Positions 1-8,830 of a DNA stretch of 64,000 bases are shown here, piece by piece. Source of the DNA: Pseudoxanthomonas sp. CF385. Lineage in GTDB: Bacteria; Pseudomonadota; Gammaproteobacteria; Xanthomonadales; Xanthomonadaceae. The translations under genes were made by a program, and so were the position numbers. How positions within the stretch are numbered: the stretch's first letter is position 1; every line of letters begins with the position of its first letter. The notes beneath the pieces are model-generated. The model searched no databases. It was given only the letters and a program-made list of their open reading frames with translations, and had not been told where the DNA came from. Location: the NCBI RefSeq assembly GCF_900104255.1, contig NZ_FNKZ01000001.1, positions 898,001 through 962,000 of the forward strand, written 5' to 3'.

Positions 1-706
1 CGACGAGACGCCGGCGTTCGTCGTAATGCACTTCGCTCACCTGCTCGGGCTGCCGTGTCGCGCGCTCGAATCCCGTGCGCGAGGTCGGCGCCCATTCGCG
101 ATCGCCGTGGCCGGTGCCGATGCTCTGCTGGCGGGCGGATTCTTCATTGGCGATGGCGCGCGATGCGCCCGCAGGTGCCGCGGCGGCGTCGCTCGCTTCA
201 CCGCGTTTCTCCAGCCGCCCCCGCGCGATCGGCGGAGGCGAGTACTGCGGGTAATAGGTACGAGCCTCGCGAAAGGCGGCCACGCCGATCACGCCGACGT
301 TGCGGGGCCGGCCGGTGCGCGCGGCGTAGCTGTCGCCGAGATCGGTGAAGACGAACTGCGCCACGTCCTGCATCGACTTGCGCCAGCCATTGATCTCGGT
401 GGTCTGCCACGGTTCGAGCACATAGCCGGCCTGCGACGGGTGCGCGGTCTGGCCGGTGATCGCGTTGACGCCGTCGATCGACAGCACCACCAGCACGCGT
501 TCGTCGGTGGTGTTGGTCAGACGGACGCTGTAGCGATGGCCGGGCGCGCCGGCGACCCAGATGTCGCCCCGATGCGGGTACTGGGACAGCCATTCGCCGC
601 TGTCGCGGTCGACCACGCTGACATCGACCAGTGGACGGGCCTGGGTGGGGGCGCACGCCGCTAGCAACGCCAGCGTGGCCAGGGAAGCGAGGATCCGATG
701 CAGCAT
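1..706 (-). CDS. Hypothetical lipoprotein, 3' end outside the window
   Basis: The reading frame opens at 706 and stays open to the window edge (235 codons seen), so the C-terminus is missing. The start has a good ribosome site (TGGAGAA about 8 bases upstream on the minus strand). The product begins MLHRILASLATLALLAAC, a signal peptide with lipobox LAAC, so it should be a lipid-anchored envelope protein. It then has a beta-rich region containing VRLTNTTDERVLVVLSIDG, which looks like an immunoglobulin-like fold, and a low-complexity Ala/Arg/Glu-rich tail. I do not recognise the family. It is divergent from trpS. Confidence 0.75.
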   Translation of the reverse strand, partial: MLHRILASLATLALLAACAPTQARPLVDVSVVDRDSGEWLSQYPHRGDIWVAGAPGHRYSVRLTNTTDERVLVVLSIDGVNAITGQTAHPSQAGYVLEPWQTTEINGWRKSMQDVAQFVFTDLGDSYAARTGRPRNVGVIGVAAFREARTYYPQYSPPPIARGRLEKRGEASDAAAAPAGASRAIANEESARQQSIGTGHGDREWAPTSRTGFERATRQPEQVSEVHYDERRRLV

Positions 707-898
707 GTCCGTTCTCCAGGTGGGGACGATGCTGGAAACGGGCCGTGGGCGGAAACGGGGTTGCCATGAAAGGCGTGGCCGCGACCGGTTAAGCCGGCAG
801 CAGGGCCCGGCTGCGACGCCGTGTCGCAGGCCCGGTGCCGGCATCGCCCGGCCCCAGCCGGTAAACTGGCCGCTTTCCCGCATTCCCCCGCTTCGCAC

Positions 899-2191
899 AT
901 GACCACCCGCGTCCTTACCGGCATCACCACCTCGGGCACGCCGCACCTGGGCAACTACGTCGGCGCCGTGCGCCCGGCCGTGGCCGCCAGCCGTGCCGCG
1001 GACACGGAGAGCTTCTACTTCCTGGCCGACCTGCACAGCCTGATCAAGGCGCAGGATCCCGCCCGCACCCAGCGTTCCACCCTGGAGATCGCGGCGACCT
1101 GGCTGGCCTGCGGGCTGGAGCCGGACAAGGTGTGGTTCTACCGCCAGAGCGACGTGCCGGAAATCACCGAGCTGACCTGGTTCCTGACCTGCGTGGCGGG
1201 CAAGGGCATCCTCAACCGCGCGCACGCCTACAAGGCCGCGGTGGACAAGAACAACGCCGAAGGCGAAGACCCGGATGCCGGCGTCAGCGCGGGCCTCTTC
1301 ATGTACCCGGTGCTGATGGCCGCCGACATCCTGATCTTCAACGCGCACCAGGTGCCGGTGGGCCGCGACCAGATCCAGCACATCGAGATGGCGCGCGACT
1401 TCGGCCAGCGTTTCAACCACGTGTACGGCAAGGAGTACTTCACCCTGCCGGAAGCGCTGATCGACGACAACGTGGCCACGCTGCCCGGGCTCGACGGGCG
1501 CAAGATGAGCAAGAGCTACAACAACACCATCCCGCTGTTCGCGCCGCGCGAGGAGCTGAAGAAGCTGGTGTTCTCGATCCTGACCGACTCGCGCGACCCC
1601 GGCGAGCCGAAGGACACCGAGGGTTCGGCGCTGTTCCAGCTGTACCAGGCCTTCGGCAGCGCCGACGAAACGCGCGCGTTCGCGCAGAAGTTCGCCGACG
1701 GCATCAGCTGGGGCGACGCCAAGCAGCAGCTGTTCGAGCGCATCGATGCGGAGATCACCCCGCTGCGCGAGAAGTACGAAGCGCTGATGGCGAAGCCGGC
1801 CGACATCGAGGCCATCCTGCGCGATGGCGCGCGCCGCCTGCGCGAGCGCTATGCCGCGCCGCTGCTGGCGGAACTGCGCCACGCCGTGGGCCTGCGCGAC
1901 CTGTCGCAGCAGCCGGTAGTGGACACCCAGGTCGCCGCGAAGGCCGCGTTGCCGGTGTTCAAGCAGTACCGCGACACCGACAGCCGGTTCTACTTCAAGC
2001 TGGTCGATGCCGAAGGCAACGTGCTGGTGCAGAGCAACGGTTTCGATTCGCCGAAGGACGCCGGCAAGCTGATCGGCGTGCTGAAGCAGGCCGAGCAGGC
2101 GGATGCGATGGAGACGCCGGAGATCGTCCTGCAGGTGCCCGTCGGCGATGTGCTGGCGGCGCTGGCCGCGCTGCGCGCGGCGGAGGCCTGA
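899..2191 (+). CDS. trpS: Tryptophanyl-tRNA synthetase
   Basis: Charges tRNA-Trp with tryptophan in the cytoplasm. It is a class I synthetase: the HIGH-type signature is TPHLGNY (residues 14-20) and the KMSKS loop is exact (202-206). At 430 aa it is longer than the roughly 330 aa enterobacterial enzyme and matches the long TrpS form known from pseudomonads and xanthomonads, which carries an extra C-terminal segment. The start at 899 is preferred because MTTRVLTG is the usual TrpS N-terminus; an upstream in-frame ATG would add 26 unlikely residues. A small membrane protein gene follows 3 bases after the stop and is probably co-transcribed. Confidence 0.96.
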   Translation: MTTRVLTGITTSGTPHLGNYVGAVRPAVAASRAADTESFYFLADLHSLIKAQDPARTQRSTLEIAATWLACGLEPDKVWFYRQSDVPEITELTWFLTCVAGKGILNRAHAYKAAVDKNNAEGEDPDAGVSAGLFMYPVLMAADILIFNAHQVPVGRDQIQHIEMARDFGQRFNHVYGKEYFTLPEALIDDNVATLPGLDGRKMSKSYNNTIPLFAPREELKKLVFSILTDSRDPGEPKDTEGSALFQLYQAFGSADETRAFAQKFADGISWGDAKQQLFERIDAEITPLREKYEALMAKPADIEAILRDGARRLRERYAAPLLAELRHAVGLRDLSQQPVVDTQVAAKAALPVFKQYRDTDSRFYFKLVDAEGNVLVQSNGFDSPKDAGKLIGVLKQAEQADAMETPEIVLQVPVGDVLAALAALRAAEA

Positions 2192-2194
2192 GCC

Positions 2195-2494
2195 ATGCCG
2201 TATCTGGCGGTTATCCTCTTCTTTCCATGGTTCCTGCTGCTGGGTTCGCTGTTCTGGCTGTTCCCGCGACAGCCGCGCACGGCGCGCCGCAAGGGCTTCG
2301 ACCTGGCCGCGCTCGCGGTCGCCTTCGTGCTCAGCTTCATCGGCATGCAGTGGGGCTATGCCCTCGGCGCATCCGATGTCGGTACGGGCGCGATCTGGAA
2401 GCAGGTGCTGGCCACGCTGGTGGCGTACGGCGCCTTCCTGTTCGTGCTGACGCTGGCGGTGCCGCTGCGCGGCTGGTGGCTGTCGCGCGGCTGA
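2195..2494 (+). CDS. Small three-helix membrane protein of unknown function
   Basis: 99 aa. Three hydrophobic segments lie at about residues 4-23, 39-60 and 72-92, joined by a basic loop (PRQPRTARRK) after the first helix. This suggests an inner-membrane protein with that loop in the cytoplasm. It starts 3 bases after trpS and is likely translated from the same message. No catalytic motif is visible and I do not recognise the family. Confidence 0.7.
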   Translation: MPYLAVILFFPWFLLLGSLFWLFPRQPRTARRKGFDLAALAVAFVLSFIGMQWGYALGASDVGTGAIWKQVLATLVAYGAFLFVLTLAVPLRGWWLSRG

Positions 2495-2586
2495 GCCGCG
2501 GGGACAGCGTGTTCCACCAAAGGCGGGTCGTGCCGGCGCGACGCGGGGACTAGAATCGGTCCATCCGTCCCCACACAGGTCCGCGG

Positions 2587-3516
2587 ATGAGCCTCCACGG
2601 CATCCACACCATCGACACCGCGTTCCAGCGCGACCATTTCGACGCCGCCTACCTCATCGTCGAGGACGGGCGCGGCGCGTTCGTCGACTGCGGCACGAAC
2701 CATTCCGTCCCGCTCCTGCTGGCGGCCGTGCAGCAGGCGGGCATCACGCCCGCCGACGTCGACCTGCTCATCGTCACCCATGTGCACCTGGACCATGCCG
2801 GCGGAGCCGGCCTGCTGATGCAGCAGCTGCCGAACGCCACGCTGGTCGCGCATCCGCGCGCCGCGCCGCACCTCATCGATCCGGAAAAGCTCATCGCCGG
2901 TGCCACCGCCGTCTATGGCGAAGAGGAAATGCAGCGTAGCTACGGCAGCATCCAGCCCGTGCCCGAGTCCCGCGTGCGCATCGTCGCCGATGGCGAAACA
3001 GTGATGCTGGCCGGTCGCGCGCTGGAATGCATCGATACGCCGGGCCATGCGCGCCATCACCACTGTATCTGGGATGCGCGCAGCCGCAGCTGGTTCACCG
3101 GCGACACCTTCGGATTGTCCTATCGGGAGCTGGATGGCCCGCAGGGCGCCTTCATCCTGCCCACGACCACGCCGGTGCAGTTCGAGCCCGAGGCCTTGAA
3201 GTCCAGCATCGCGCGCATGGTCGCGCGCGCGCCCGAGGCCATGTACCTGACCCACTACGGCCGCGTCGGCGACGTGCCGCGTCTCGCTCAATCGCTGTAC
3301 GAACAGATCGACGCGATGGTGGCGATCGCCGACAGCTGCGACGGTCGCGCGGACCGGCACCGCTGCCTGACGGCCGGACTGACCGCGCTTTACCTGGAAC
3401 GCGCCCATGCCCTGCAGGTCCCGCTGGCGGACGAAGACGTCGAACGCATCCTGGCGATGGACATCGAGTTGAATGCGCAGGGCCTGGGTGTGTGGCTGGA
3501 TCGTGGGCGGCCGTGA
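2587..3516 (+). CDS. MBL-fold metallohydrolase
   Basis: 309 aa. The metallo-beta-lactamase-fold metal-binding signature HVHLDH is at residues 65-70, further supported by DTPGHARHHH and a later TGDTFGLSY. It is a zinc (or Fe) hydrolase of the glyoxalase II-like class acting on an unknown substrate in the cytoplasm; there is no signal peptide. A TAGAAT sequence at 2551-2556 could be its -10 box. It is monocistronic and followed by a REP-like hairpin. The fold is certain, the substrate is not. Confidence 0.85.
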   Translation: MSLHGIHTIDTAFQRDHFDAAYLIVEDGRGAFVDCGTNHSVPLLLAAVQQAGITPADVDLLIVTHVHLDHAGGAGLLMQQLPNATLVAHPRAAPHLIDPEKLIAGATAVYGEEEMQRSYGSIQPVPESRVRIVADGETVMLAGRALECIDTPGHARHHHCIWDARSRSWFTGDTFGLSYRELDGPQGAFILPTTTPVQFEPEALKSSIARMVARAPEAMYLTHYGRVGDVPRLAQSLYEQIDAMVAIADSCDGRADRHRCLTAGLTALYLERAHALQVPLADEDVERILAMDIELNAQGLGVWLDRGRP

Positions 3517-3542
3517 ATCCCGCAGGTCCATGAATCTTCGTT

Positions 3543-3609
3543 TGTGGGAGCGACGTCAGTCGCGATGAAGAGCCAAAGATCCGTCATCGCGACTGACGTC
3601 GCTCCCACA
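3543..3609. repeat. REP-like inverted repeat (TGTGGGAGCGACG family)
   Basis: Two perfectly complementary 26-base arms (3543-3568 and 3584-3609) flank a 15-base loop. Both arms begin or end with TGTGGGAGCGACG or its complement. A near copy occurs at 31787-31883. It lies between two genes on the same strand and could act as a terminator or mRNA stabiliser for the metallohydrolase. This is the architecture of REP/REPIN pairs mobilised by RAYT transposases, but no RAYT gene is in the window. Confidence 0.85.
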
Positions 3610-3656
3610 TCCATCCTCTAGACTGGCGACGTCCATCGCATCAGATCGAGATTCCC

Positions 3657-5303
3657 ATGAAGCGCTCTTTCCCGTTGCTGCTGTTGTCGTTTGGCATGGC
3701 CCCCGCTTTCGCCGCGGACATCCCCGGCGGCGGCATCAGCGCCGACAACCTGTCGAAGCATGTGGAAGTGCTGGCTTCGGATGAATTCGAAGGCCGCGCG
3801 CCGGCGACACCCGGTGAGACAAAGACGATCGCCTACATCGTCGACGCCTTGAAGAAGGCGGGTGTCCAACCCGGTGGCGAACAAGGCGGCTGGACGCAGG
3901 CGGTGCCGCTGGTGCGCGCGCAGGTGGACGGTCCTGTGCGCGCGTCGCTGCACGTCGATGGCGCTACCCAGGCGCTCGCCAATGGCGAGGACGTGGTGTT
4001 GCAGAGCCTGAGTCCGGTCGACAGGGTCGCCGTCACCGACGCGCCGCTGATCTTCGTCGGTTATGGCGTCGATGCGCCGGAGCGGGACTGGGACGACTTC
4101 AAACAGGTCGACCTGCGCGGCAAGGTCGCGGTGGTGCTGGTCAACGATCCGGATTTCGAGACCGATGCGCCGGGTGCGTTCGACGGGCGTGCGGTGACCT
4201 ATTACGGCCGCTGGACCTACAAATACGAGGAGCTCGCGCGCCAGGGCGCTGCGGGCGTGCTGATCGTCCATGAAACGGCGCCGGCCGCCTACGGCTGGGC
4301 GACCGTGCGCGCCTCCGGCCTGTCGGCGGTGTTCGATATCCCGCGACCGGACGCGGCGGAGTACCACACCCTGCTGCGGGGCTGGATGCAGCGCGACCTC
4401 GCGGTGTCGCTGTTCAAGCGCGCGGGGCTGGATTTCGATGCGGAGAAGCGCCGTGCGCAGACGGAGGCGTTCACGCCGGTGGCGCTGGGCGATGCCACCT
4501 TGTCCGCCGCGTTCGCGGTGAAGCGCGACCAGGTGGTCACGCGCAACGTCATCGGTCGGCTGGAGGGTGCGCAGCGCCCCGACGAAACCGTCATCTATTC
4601 CGCGCACTGGGATGCCTTCGGTGTGGGCGAACCCGACGCGGCTGGCGACGCCGTGCGGCACGGCGCGGTCGACAACGCGACCGGGGTGGCTGCGGTGATC
4701 GAGCTGGCGCGGGTGTTCGCCGCCGGCCCGCGTCCGCAACGCACGCTGCTGTTCATGGCACTGACGGCCGAGGAGAAAGGCCTGCAGGGCGCGACGTATT
4801 ACGCGGCGAATCCGCTCACCGCCTTGGCGAAGACCGCCGCCGTGCTGAACATCGAAATGCTCAGCCCCGATGGCCCCACCCACGACATCGCCTCGTGGGG
4901 CAACGGGCGCGTGTCGCTGGAAGGCGACCTGAAACGCGTGGCGGAGGCGCAAGGTCGGACGTACTCGCCGGACCCGAACCTGGAAGCGGGCTTCTTCTAC
5001 CGTGCCGACCATTTCGCCTTCGCGCGCGCTGGCGTTCCGGCGATCACCGTCGGCGCAGGCCTGGATCGCGTGGAGGGCGGCGTCGCTGGCGGCAAGGCCC
5101 TGCGCGATGCCTACTTCGCCAAGTGCTACCACCAGCCGTGCGATGCCTGGACCGACGGATGGGATGCGCGTGGTCAGGCGCAGGACGTGGAGATCCTCTA
5201 TGCGCTGGGTCGCGAGATCGCCGACGGCGCGACGTGGCCGCACTGGCGGGAGGGCTCGGAGTTCGAGGCCACGCGCGCGCGCAGCGACGCCGAGCGCAAA
5301 TAA
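3657..5303 (+). CDS. Secreted M28-family zinc aminopeptidase
   Basis: 548 aa with a clear Sec signal peptide (MKRSFPLLLLSFGMAPAFAA, cleavage near residue 20), so it acts in the periplasm or outside. A PA-type insert (about 130-270) precedes the M28 metallopeptidase domain. Likely zinc ligands and catalytic residues are H317 (SAHWDAFG), D339 (GAVDNATG) and E372/E373 (TAEEKG), with a late HFAFARAGVPAITVG segment. M28 enzymes release N-terminal amino acids from peptides using two zinc ions. Substrate preference cannot be told from sequence. Confidence 0.9.
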   Translation: MKRSFPLLLLSFGMAPAFAADIPGGGISADNLSKHVEVLASDEFEGRAPATPGETKTIAYIVDALKKAGVQPGGEQGGWTQAVPLVRAQVDGPVRASLHVDGATQALANGEDVVLQSLSPVDRVAVTDAPLIFVGYGVDAPERDWDDFKQVDLRGKVAVVLVNDPDFETDAPGAFDGRAVTYYGRWTYKYEELARQGAAGVLIVHETAPAAYGWATVRASGLSAVFDIPRPDAAEYHTLLRGWMQRDLAVSLFKRAGLDFDAEKRRAQTEAFTPVALGDATLSAAFAVKRDQVVTRNVIGRLEGAQRPDETVIYSAHWDAFGVGEPDAAGDAVRHGAVDNATGVAAVIELARVFAAGPRPQRTLLFMALTAEEKGLQGATYYAANPLTALAKTAAVLNIEMLSPDGPTHDIASWGNGRVSLEGDLKRVAEAQGRTYSPDPNLEAGFFYRADHFAFARAGVPAITVGAGLDRVEGGVAGGKALRDAYFAKCYHQPCDAWTDGWDARGQAQDVEILYALGREIADGATWPHWREGSEFEATRARSDAERK

Positions 5304-5377
5304 CCGCACGCATTCGCACCGCTGATGCGGTGGTGCGCGCTATGCTGCGCATCCTTGTTGTCTTCGCGGTCGTTGCC

Positions 5378-5812
5378 ATGACGCCTCACCACGCATTGGT
5401 CTACCAGAGCCAGGCCACGCGCCCGCTGGATGCGTCCGACCTCGACATCCTGCTGCTGGACGCGCGCATCAACAACGAACTCGCGAACGTCACCGGCGTG
5501 CTGCTGTACGGGGACCAGCAGTTCGTGCAGTACCTTGAAGGCGCGCGCCCTGACGTGGAGCAGATCTACGCGCGGATCACGCGGGCCAGCCAGCATCACC
5601 GGCTGGAAATCCTCGAGCAGGGCAGGGTCGAGGCCCGCCGGTTCCAGCGCTGGCACATGGGGTTCTCGGACGCGCCGCAGACCGTGGTGCAGCAGTTGAG
5701 CCAGGCGCAATGGAAGCGCGACGCGCCGTGGCTGGACGAGCACGTCCCATCGTCGCCGGGGCTGGCGCGCCTGCTCACGTTCTGGAGCGAGCAGGCCATC
5801 CTCAGCCGCTGA
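5378..5812 (+). CDS. Short BLUF-domain blue-light photoreceptor
   Basis: 144 aa, almost entirely one BLUF domain that binds FAD. With ATG 5378 as residue 1, Tyr9, Asn33, Gln51, Trp92 and Met94 reproduce exactly the spacing of AppA Y21, N45, Q63, W104 and M106, so the photocycle core is intact. After the domain there are only about 45 residues and no output domain. The protein must signal through a partner, as in the stand-alone BLUF proteins PixD/Slr1694 and BlrB. An alternative start at 5342 adds a hydrophobic MLRILVVFAVVA segment; no strong ribosome site decides between them. Confidence 0.88.
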   Translation: MTPHHALVYQSQATRPLDASDLDILLLDARINNELANVTGVLLYGDQQFVQYLEGARPDVEQIYARITRASQHHRLEILEQGRVEARRFQRWHMGFSDAPQTVVQQLSQAQWKRDAPWLDEHVPSSPGLARLLTFWSEQAILSR

Positions 5813-5817
5813 TGCGG

Positions 5818-6204
5818 TCAGGGCCAGCGGTTCGGCGTGTCCCGCGCGCTGTCCTCGTCCATCGGCACCACGCAGAAGCGATGGCCGGTGGGCGCTTCCA
5901 TCACCCACCAGCGGTTGCGTACGTGCTGCACGCGCCTGGCGCCGAGCGCTTCCAACCGCACGACTTCGGCCTCGATGTCGTCGGTCTCGATGTCCAGGTG
6001 CACGCGCGCTTCGTGCTTCACCTTCTGGACTTCGATATGCAGGCCGCCCGGACCGGGCTCGAACTTGTCGTAGATGCCCAGGCCGCCATCGTCCGGGTGC
6101 GTGACCTTCAGGCCGAGCGCAGCGCTCCAGAACGCGGAAGCCGCGGGCAGGTCGTCGACCTGGCTGTCGATGATGAAACCGGCGAGGCGACTGCGGTGGC
6201 TCAT
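5818..6204 (-). CDS. VOC/glyoxalase-superfamily protein
   Basis: 128 aa. The pattern of hydrophobic strands and the segments FWSAALGLKV, LHIEVQKV and HRFCVVP fit a two-module vicinal-oxygen-chelate (glyoxalase/bleomycin-resistance) fold. The start at 6204 is chosen over 6243 because AGGAG lies just upstream (ccgcaggagtcgcc). The ligand is unknown. It converges with the BLUF gene; the stops are only 5 bases apart. Confidence 0.8.
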   Translation of the reverse strand: MSHRSRLAGFIIDSQVDDLPAASAFWSAALGLKVTHPDDGGLGIYDKFEPGPGGLHIEVQKVKHEARVHLDIETDDIEAEVVRLEALGARRVQHVRNRWWVMEAPTGHRFCVVPMDEDSARDTPNRWP

Positions 6205-6294
6205 GGCGACTCCTGCGGTGGGATCACCGCGGCATCCTGCCACGCTTCGCGGTCTGAGGTTGCCCTCATCCCGCGCGTCCGGTGCAGGGCGTGA

Positions 6295-6323
6295 GTGAGC
6301 GGCCGATGCTACGCACCGCTCAC
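6295..6323 (-). terminator. Possible terminator hairpin after the E2 gene
   Basis: GTGAGCGG (6295-6302) pairs perfectly with CCGCTCAC (6316-6323) across a 13-base loop, 19 bases past the E2 stop on the minus strand. There is no T-tract, so it may be a factor-dependent site or just a hairpin. Confidence 0.35.
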
Positions 6324-6342
6324 CGGATGCCCTGGCGCACGG

Positions 6343-7743
6343 TCAGTGCGGCAACGCGAGGTCGTCGATCAAGGCCTTGAGGAAGCGCGCCGCTTCGCCG
6401 CCCGTGCAGGCGCGGTGGTCGAACGTCACCGACAGCGGAATGACCTTGTGCGATTCGAAGCCGCCCATCACCGGCGTGACCTGGTGGCGGGCGCGGCCGG
6501 CGGCGATGATGGCCACGCACGGCGGCACCACCACGGGGGTGGCGTAGCGGCCGGCGAACATGCCGAAGTTGCTCAGCGAGATCGTGTAACCGGTCAGTTC
6601 GGACGGTGGGATGCTGCGGTCTTCCACCTGCGCGCGCAGGCGGTTGATGCTTTCGCGCACGCCGCTGGCTTCCAGCAGGTCCGCATTGCGCAGCGCGGGG
6701 ACGAACAGGCCGTCGTCGGTATCCACGGCGATGCCGATGTCGACATGCGGATGCAGCGTACGGGTCAGCTTGTCGCCATCGAACCAGGCGTTCATCGCCG
6801 GCACCGTCTTGCAGGCGCGGACGATGGCGCGGACCAGGCGGCCGGTCATGTCGTTGCCGGGCGTCCAGGCATGCACGTCGGCGTCGTCGCTCAGCGTGGT
6901 CGGCACCACCCTGGCATGGGCGTCGGCCATGACGCGCGCCATGTTGCGGCGCACGCCCTTGAGCTGTTCGGGCTGGCCGCTGACGGACACGCCCGGCGGC
7001 TGCGTGCGCATCGGCTTGCCGCTGGCCGACAGCGCAGTGCGCTGATCTTCCCTTCTCCCCTCGGGAGAAGGTGCCCGAAGGGCGGATGAGGGTTCGGTAC
7101 GAGCGCTAGCGACGGGATGCTGCGCACCCTCTCCCCCGACCCCTCTCCCGGCGGGAGAGGGGAGCAGATTGGATCCGTCGGCGGCCGCCTGCTTCACATC
7201 CTGCATCGTGACCGCGCCATCGCCGCCGGTCGCACGCACGCGGGTCAGGTCCACGCCGAGCTTCTTCGCCATCGCGCGCACGGCCGGCATCGCCTTGACG
7301 CCCCCGACGGCGATGGCCTGCTCGGTGTGCACCGCGTTGGACGATTGCATGGCACCGACCACGGTGCCGGCGTCGTCGCGCTCGCCGCCGTCGTTTGCCG
7401 CCGGTGCGGAAGCCGCAGCTGCGGGCGGCGCGGCCTGTTCCTTGGGCGGGCCGTGGTGGTGGCCGGTGTCCTGGCCTTCTGCGCGCTGCGGCAGGTTGGC
7501 ATCGGGTTCGAACACGGCGAGCATGCTGCCGGTGACCACCACGTCGCCCGCCGCGCCGGCCAGCTTCACCACCTTGCCGGACACCGGGGACGGCACTTCG
7601 ACCACGGCCTTCGCGGTCTCCATCGACACCAGCGGTTCGTCCAGCCGGATCACGTCGCCTTCCTTGACGAACCACTCGACGATGGTCGCGTCCGGGAGGC
7701 CTTCGCCCAGGTCGGGAAGGTGGAAGGTCTTGCTCTCGCTCAT
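6343..7743 (-). CDS. Dihydrolipoamide acyltransferase (E2) of a 2-oxoacid dehydrogenase
   Basis: 466 aa. The N-terminal lipoyl domain (1-85) has its lipoylation lysine at K45 in METAKAVVE. A peripheral subunit-binding domain lies at about 149-185, and a C-terminal acyltransferase domain carries catalytic H443 in FDHRACTGG. E2 transfers the acyl group from E1 to CoA and forms the complex core. It lies 43 bases after E1beta, so the three genes form one operon. Split alpha/beta E1 with a single-lipoyl E2 favours a branched-chain 2-oxoacid dehydrogenase, but a pyruvate complex is not excluded. The linker around residues 194-232 is encoded by a palindromic repeat element (separate entry). Confidence 0.92.
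   Translation of the reverse strand: MSESKTFHLPDLGEGLPDATIVEWFVKEGDVIRLDEPLVSMETAKAVVEVPSPVSGKVVKLAGAAGDVVVTGSMLAVFEPDANLPQRAEGQDTGHHHGPPKEQAAPPAAAASAPAANDGGERDDAGTVVGAMQSSNAVHTEQAIAVGGVKAMPAVRAMAKKLGVDLTRVRATGGDGAVTMQDVKQAAADGSNLLPSPAGRGVGGEGAQHPVASARTEPSSALRAPSPEGRREDQRTALSASGKPMRTQPPGVSVSGQPEQLKGVRRNMARVMADAHARVVPTTLSDDADVHAWTPGNDMTGRLVRAIVRACKTVPAMNAWFDGDKLTRTLHPHVDIGIAVDTDDGLFVPALRNADLLEASGVRESINRLRAQVEDRSIPPSELTGYTISLSNFGMFAGRYATPVVVPPCVAIIAAGRARHQVTPVMGGFESHKVIPLSVTFDHRACTGGEAARFLKALIDDLALPH
7049..7163. repeat. Palindromic repeat element embedded in the E2 coding sequence
   Basis: About 115 bp bounded by two hairpins: CCTTCTCCC/GGGAGAAGG near 7051-7071, and a perfect 10-bp stem CCCCTCTCCC (7140-7149) with GGGAGAGGGG (7153-7162). 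Between them is the motif GTGCCCGAAGGGCGGATGAGG, typical of repeats normally found between genes in xanthomonads. Here it is read in frame on the minus strand as a Pro/Gly/Arg/Ser-rich interdomain linker. It probably arose by insertion into a tolerant linker. Confidence 0.75.
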
Positions 7744-7786
7744 TCGGAAGGTCTCTTCGTAAGTCGTTTCGTGGACCGACGCGCGG

Positions 7787-8830
7787 TCAGCCGTTCGCCA
7801 TCGCCCGCTTCGCCGCCGCGACGATCTTGTCGACGCTGGGCAGGTACTTCATCTCGAGGCGGAACAGCGGAATATGGGTGTCGTAGCCGGTGACGCGCTC
7901 GACCGGAGCGAGCAGGTCGTACATCGAGTGCTCGGCCAGGCGCGCGGCGATCTCCGCGCCGAAGCCCGCGGTGCGCGGTGCTTCGTGCACGATCACGCAG
8001 CGACCGGTGCGGGCCACCGATTCGGCGATGGTGTCGAAGTCGAGCGGACGCAGCGTCGCCACGTCGATGACTTCGGCGCTGATGCCTTCGCCGGCCAGCT
8101 TGTCGGCGGCTTCCAGCGCTTCCTTCACCTGTGCGCCCCAGGTCACCAGGGTCACGTCGGTGCCGTCGCGCAGCACGAAACACACGTCCAGCGGCAGCGC
8201 CTCGCCGTCGTCGGCGACCACTTCCTTGTACTGGCGGTAGATGCGCTTGGGCTCCATGTAGATGACCGGGTCCGGGTCGCGGATGGCGGCCAGCAGCAGA
8301 CCGTAGGCGCGCTGCGGCGAGGACGGCATCACCACGCGCAGGCCGGGCACGTTGGTGAAGATCGCCTCGTTGGCCTCGCTGTGGTGTTCCGGCGCGCGGA
8401 TGCCGCCGCCCCACGGCACGCGCAGCACCATCGGGCAGTGCAGGCGGCCACGCGTGCGGGTACGCAGGCGGGCGGCGTGGCAGATGATGTGGTCGACCAT
8501 CGGATAGACGAAGCCGTCGAACTGCGCTTCGGCCACCGGTTTCATACCTTGCGCGGCCAGACCGACCGTCAGGCCGGCGATGGTGGTCTCGTCGAGCGGC
8601 GTGTCGAGCACGCGCTCCGGGCCGAACTTCTGCTGCAGGCCCGCGGTGGCGCGGAACACGCCGCCGTTCACGCCCACGTCCTCGCCCAGCACCAGCACGG
8701 ATTCGTCGTGCGCGATCTCCCAGGCCAGCGCCTGGGTGATGGCTTCGATCAGGGTGATCGCCGTCGGGGCGGCCACGGTCTCGGCGTTCTGTGTCTTCGC
8801 CACGGTCTTGTTCTCCATCACGGCGCTCAT
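7787..8830 (-). CDS. 2-oxoacid dehydrogenase E1 component, beta subunit
   Basis: 347 aa transketolase-type beta subunit. It has the expected EDVGVNGGVFRAT, PLDETTIAG, EAQFDGFVYPMVDHI and RVPWGGGIRAPEHHSE motifs. Together with E1alpha it forms the TPP-dependent decarboxylase of the complex. The start at 8830 (MSAVMENK) overlaps the end of E1alpha by 4 bases, so the two are translationally coupled. A longer in-frame extension upstream is the shadow of E1alpha. Confidence 0.93.
   Translation of the reverse strand: MSAVMENKTVAKTQNAETVAAPTAITLIEAITQALAWEIAHDESVLVLGEDVGVNGGVFRATAGLQQKFGPERVLDTPLDETTIAGLTVGLAAQGMKPVAEAQFDGFVYPMVDHIICHAARLRTRTRGRLHCPMVLRVPWGGGIRAPEHHSEANEAIFTNVPGLRVVMPSSPQRAYGLLLAAIRDPDPVIYMEPKRIYRQYKEVVADDGEALPLDVCFVLRDGTDVTLVTWGAQVKEALEAADKLAGEGISAEVIDVATLRPLDFDTIAESVARTGRCVIVHEAPRTAGFGAEIAARLAEHSMYDLLAPVERVTGYDTHIPLFRLEMKYLPSVDKIVAAAKRAMANG

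Noticed and set aside
3618..5309. 563-codon frame opposite the M28 peptidase
   Set aside because: Shadow frame. The plus-strand protein has a signal peptide and all zinc-site residues.
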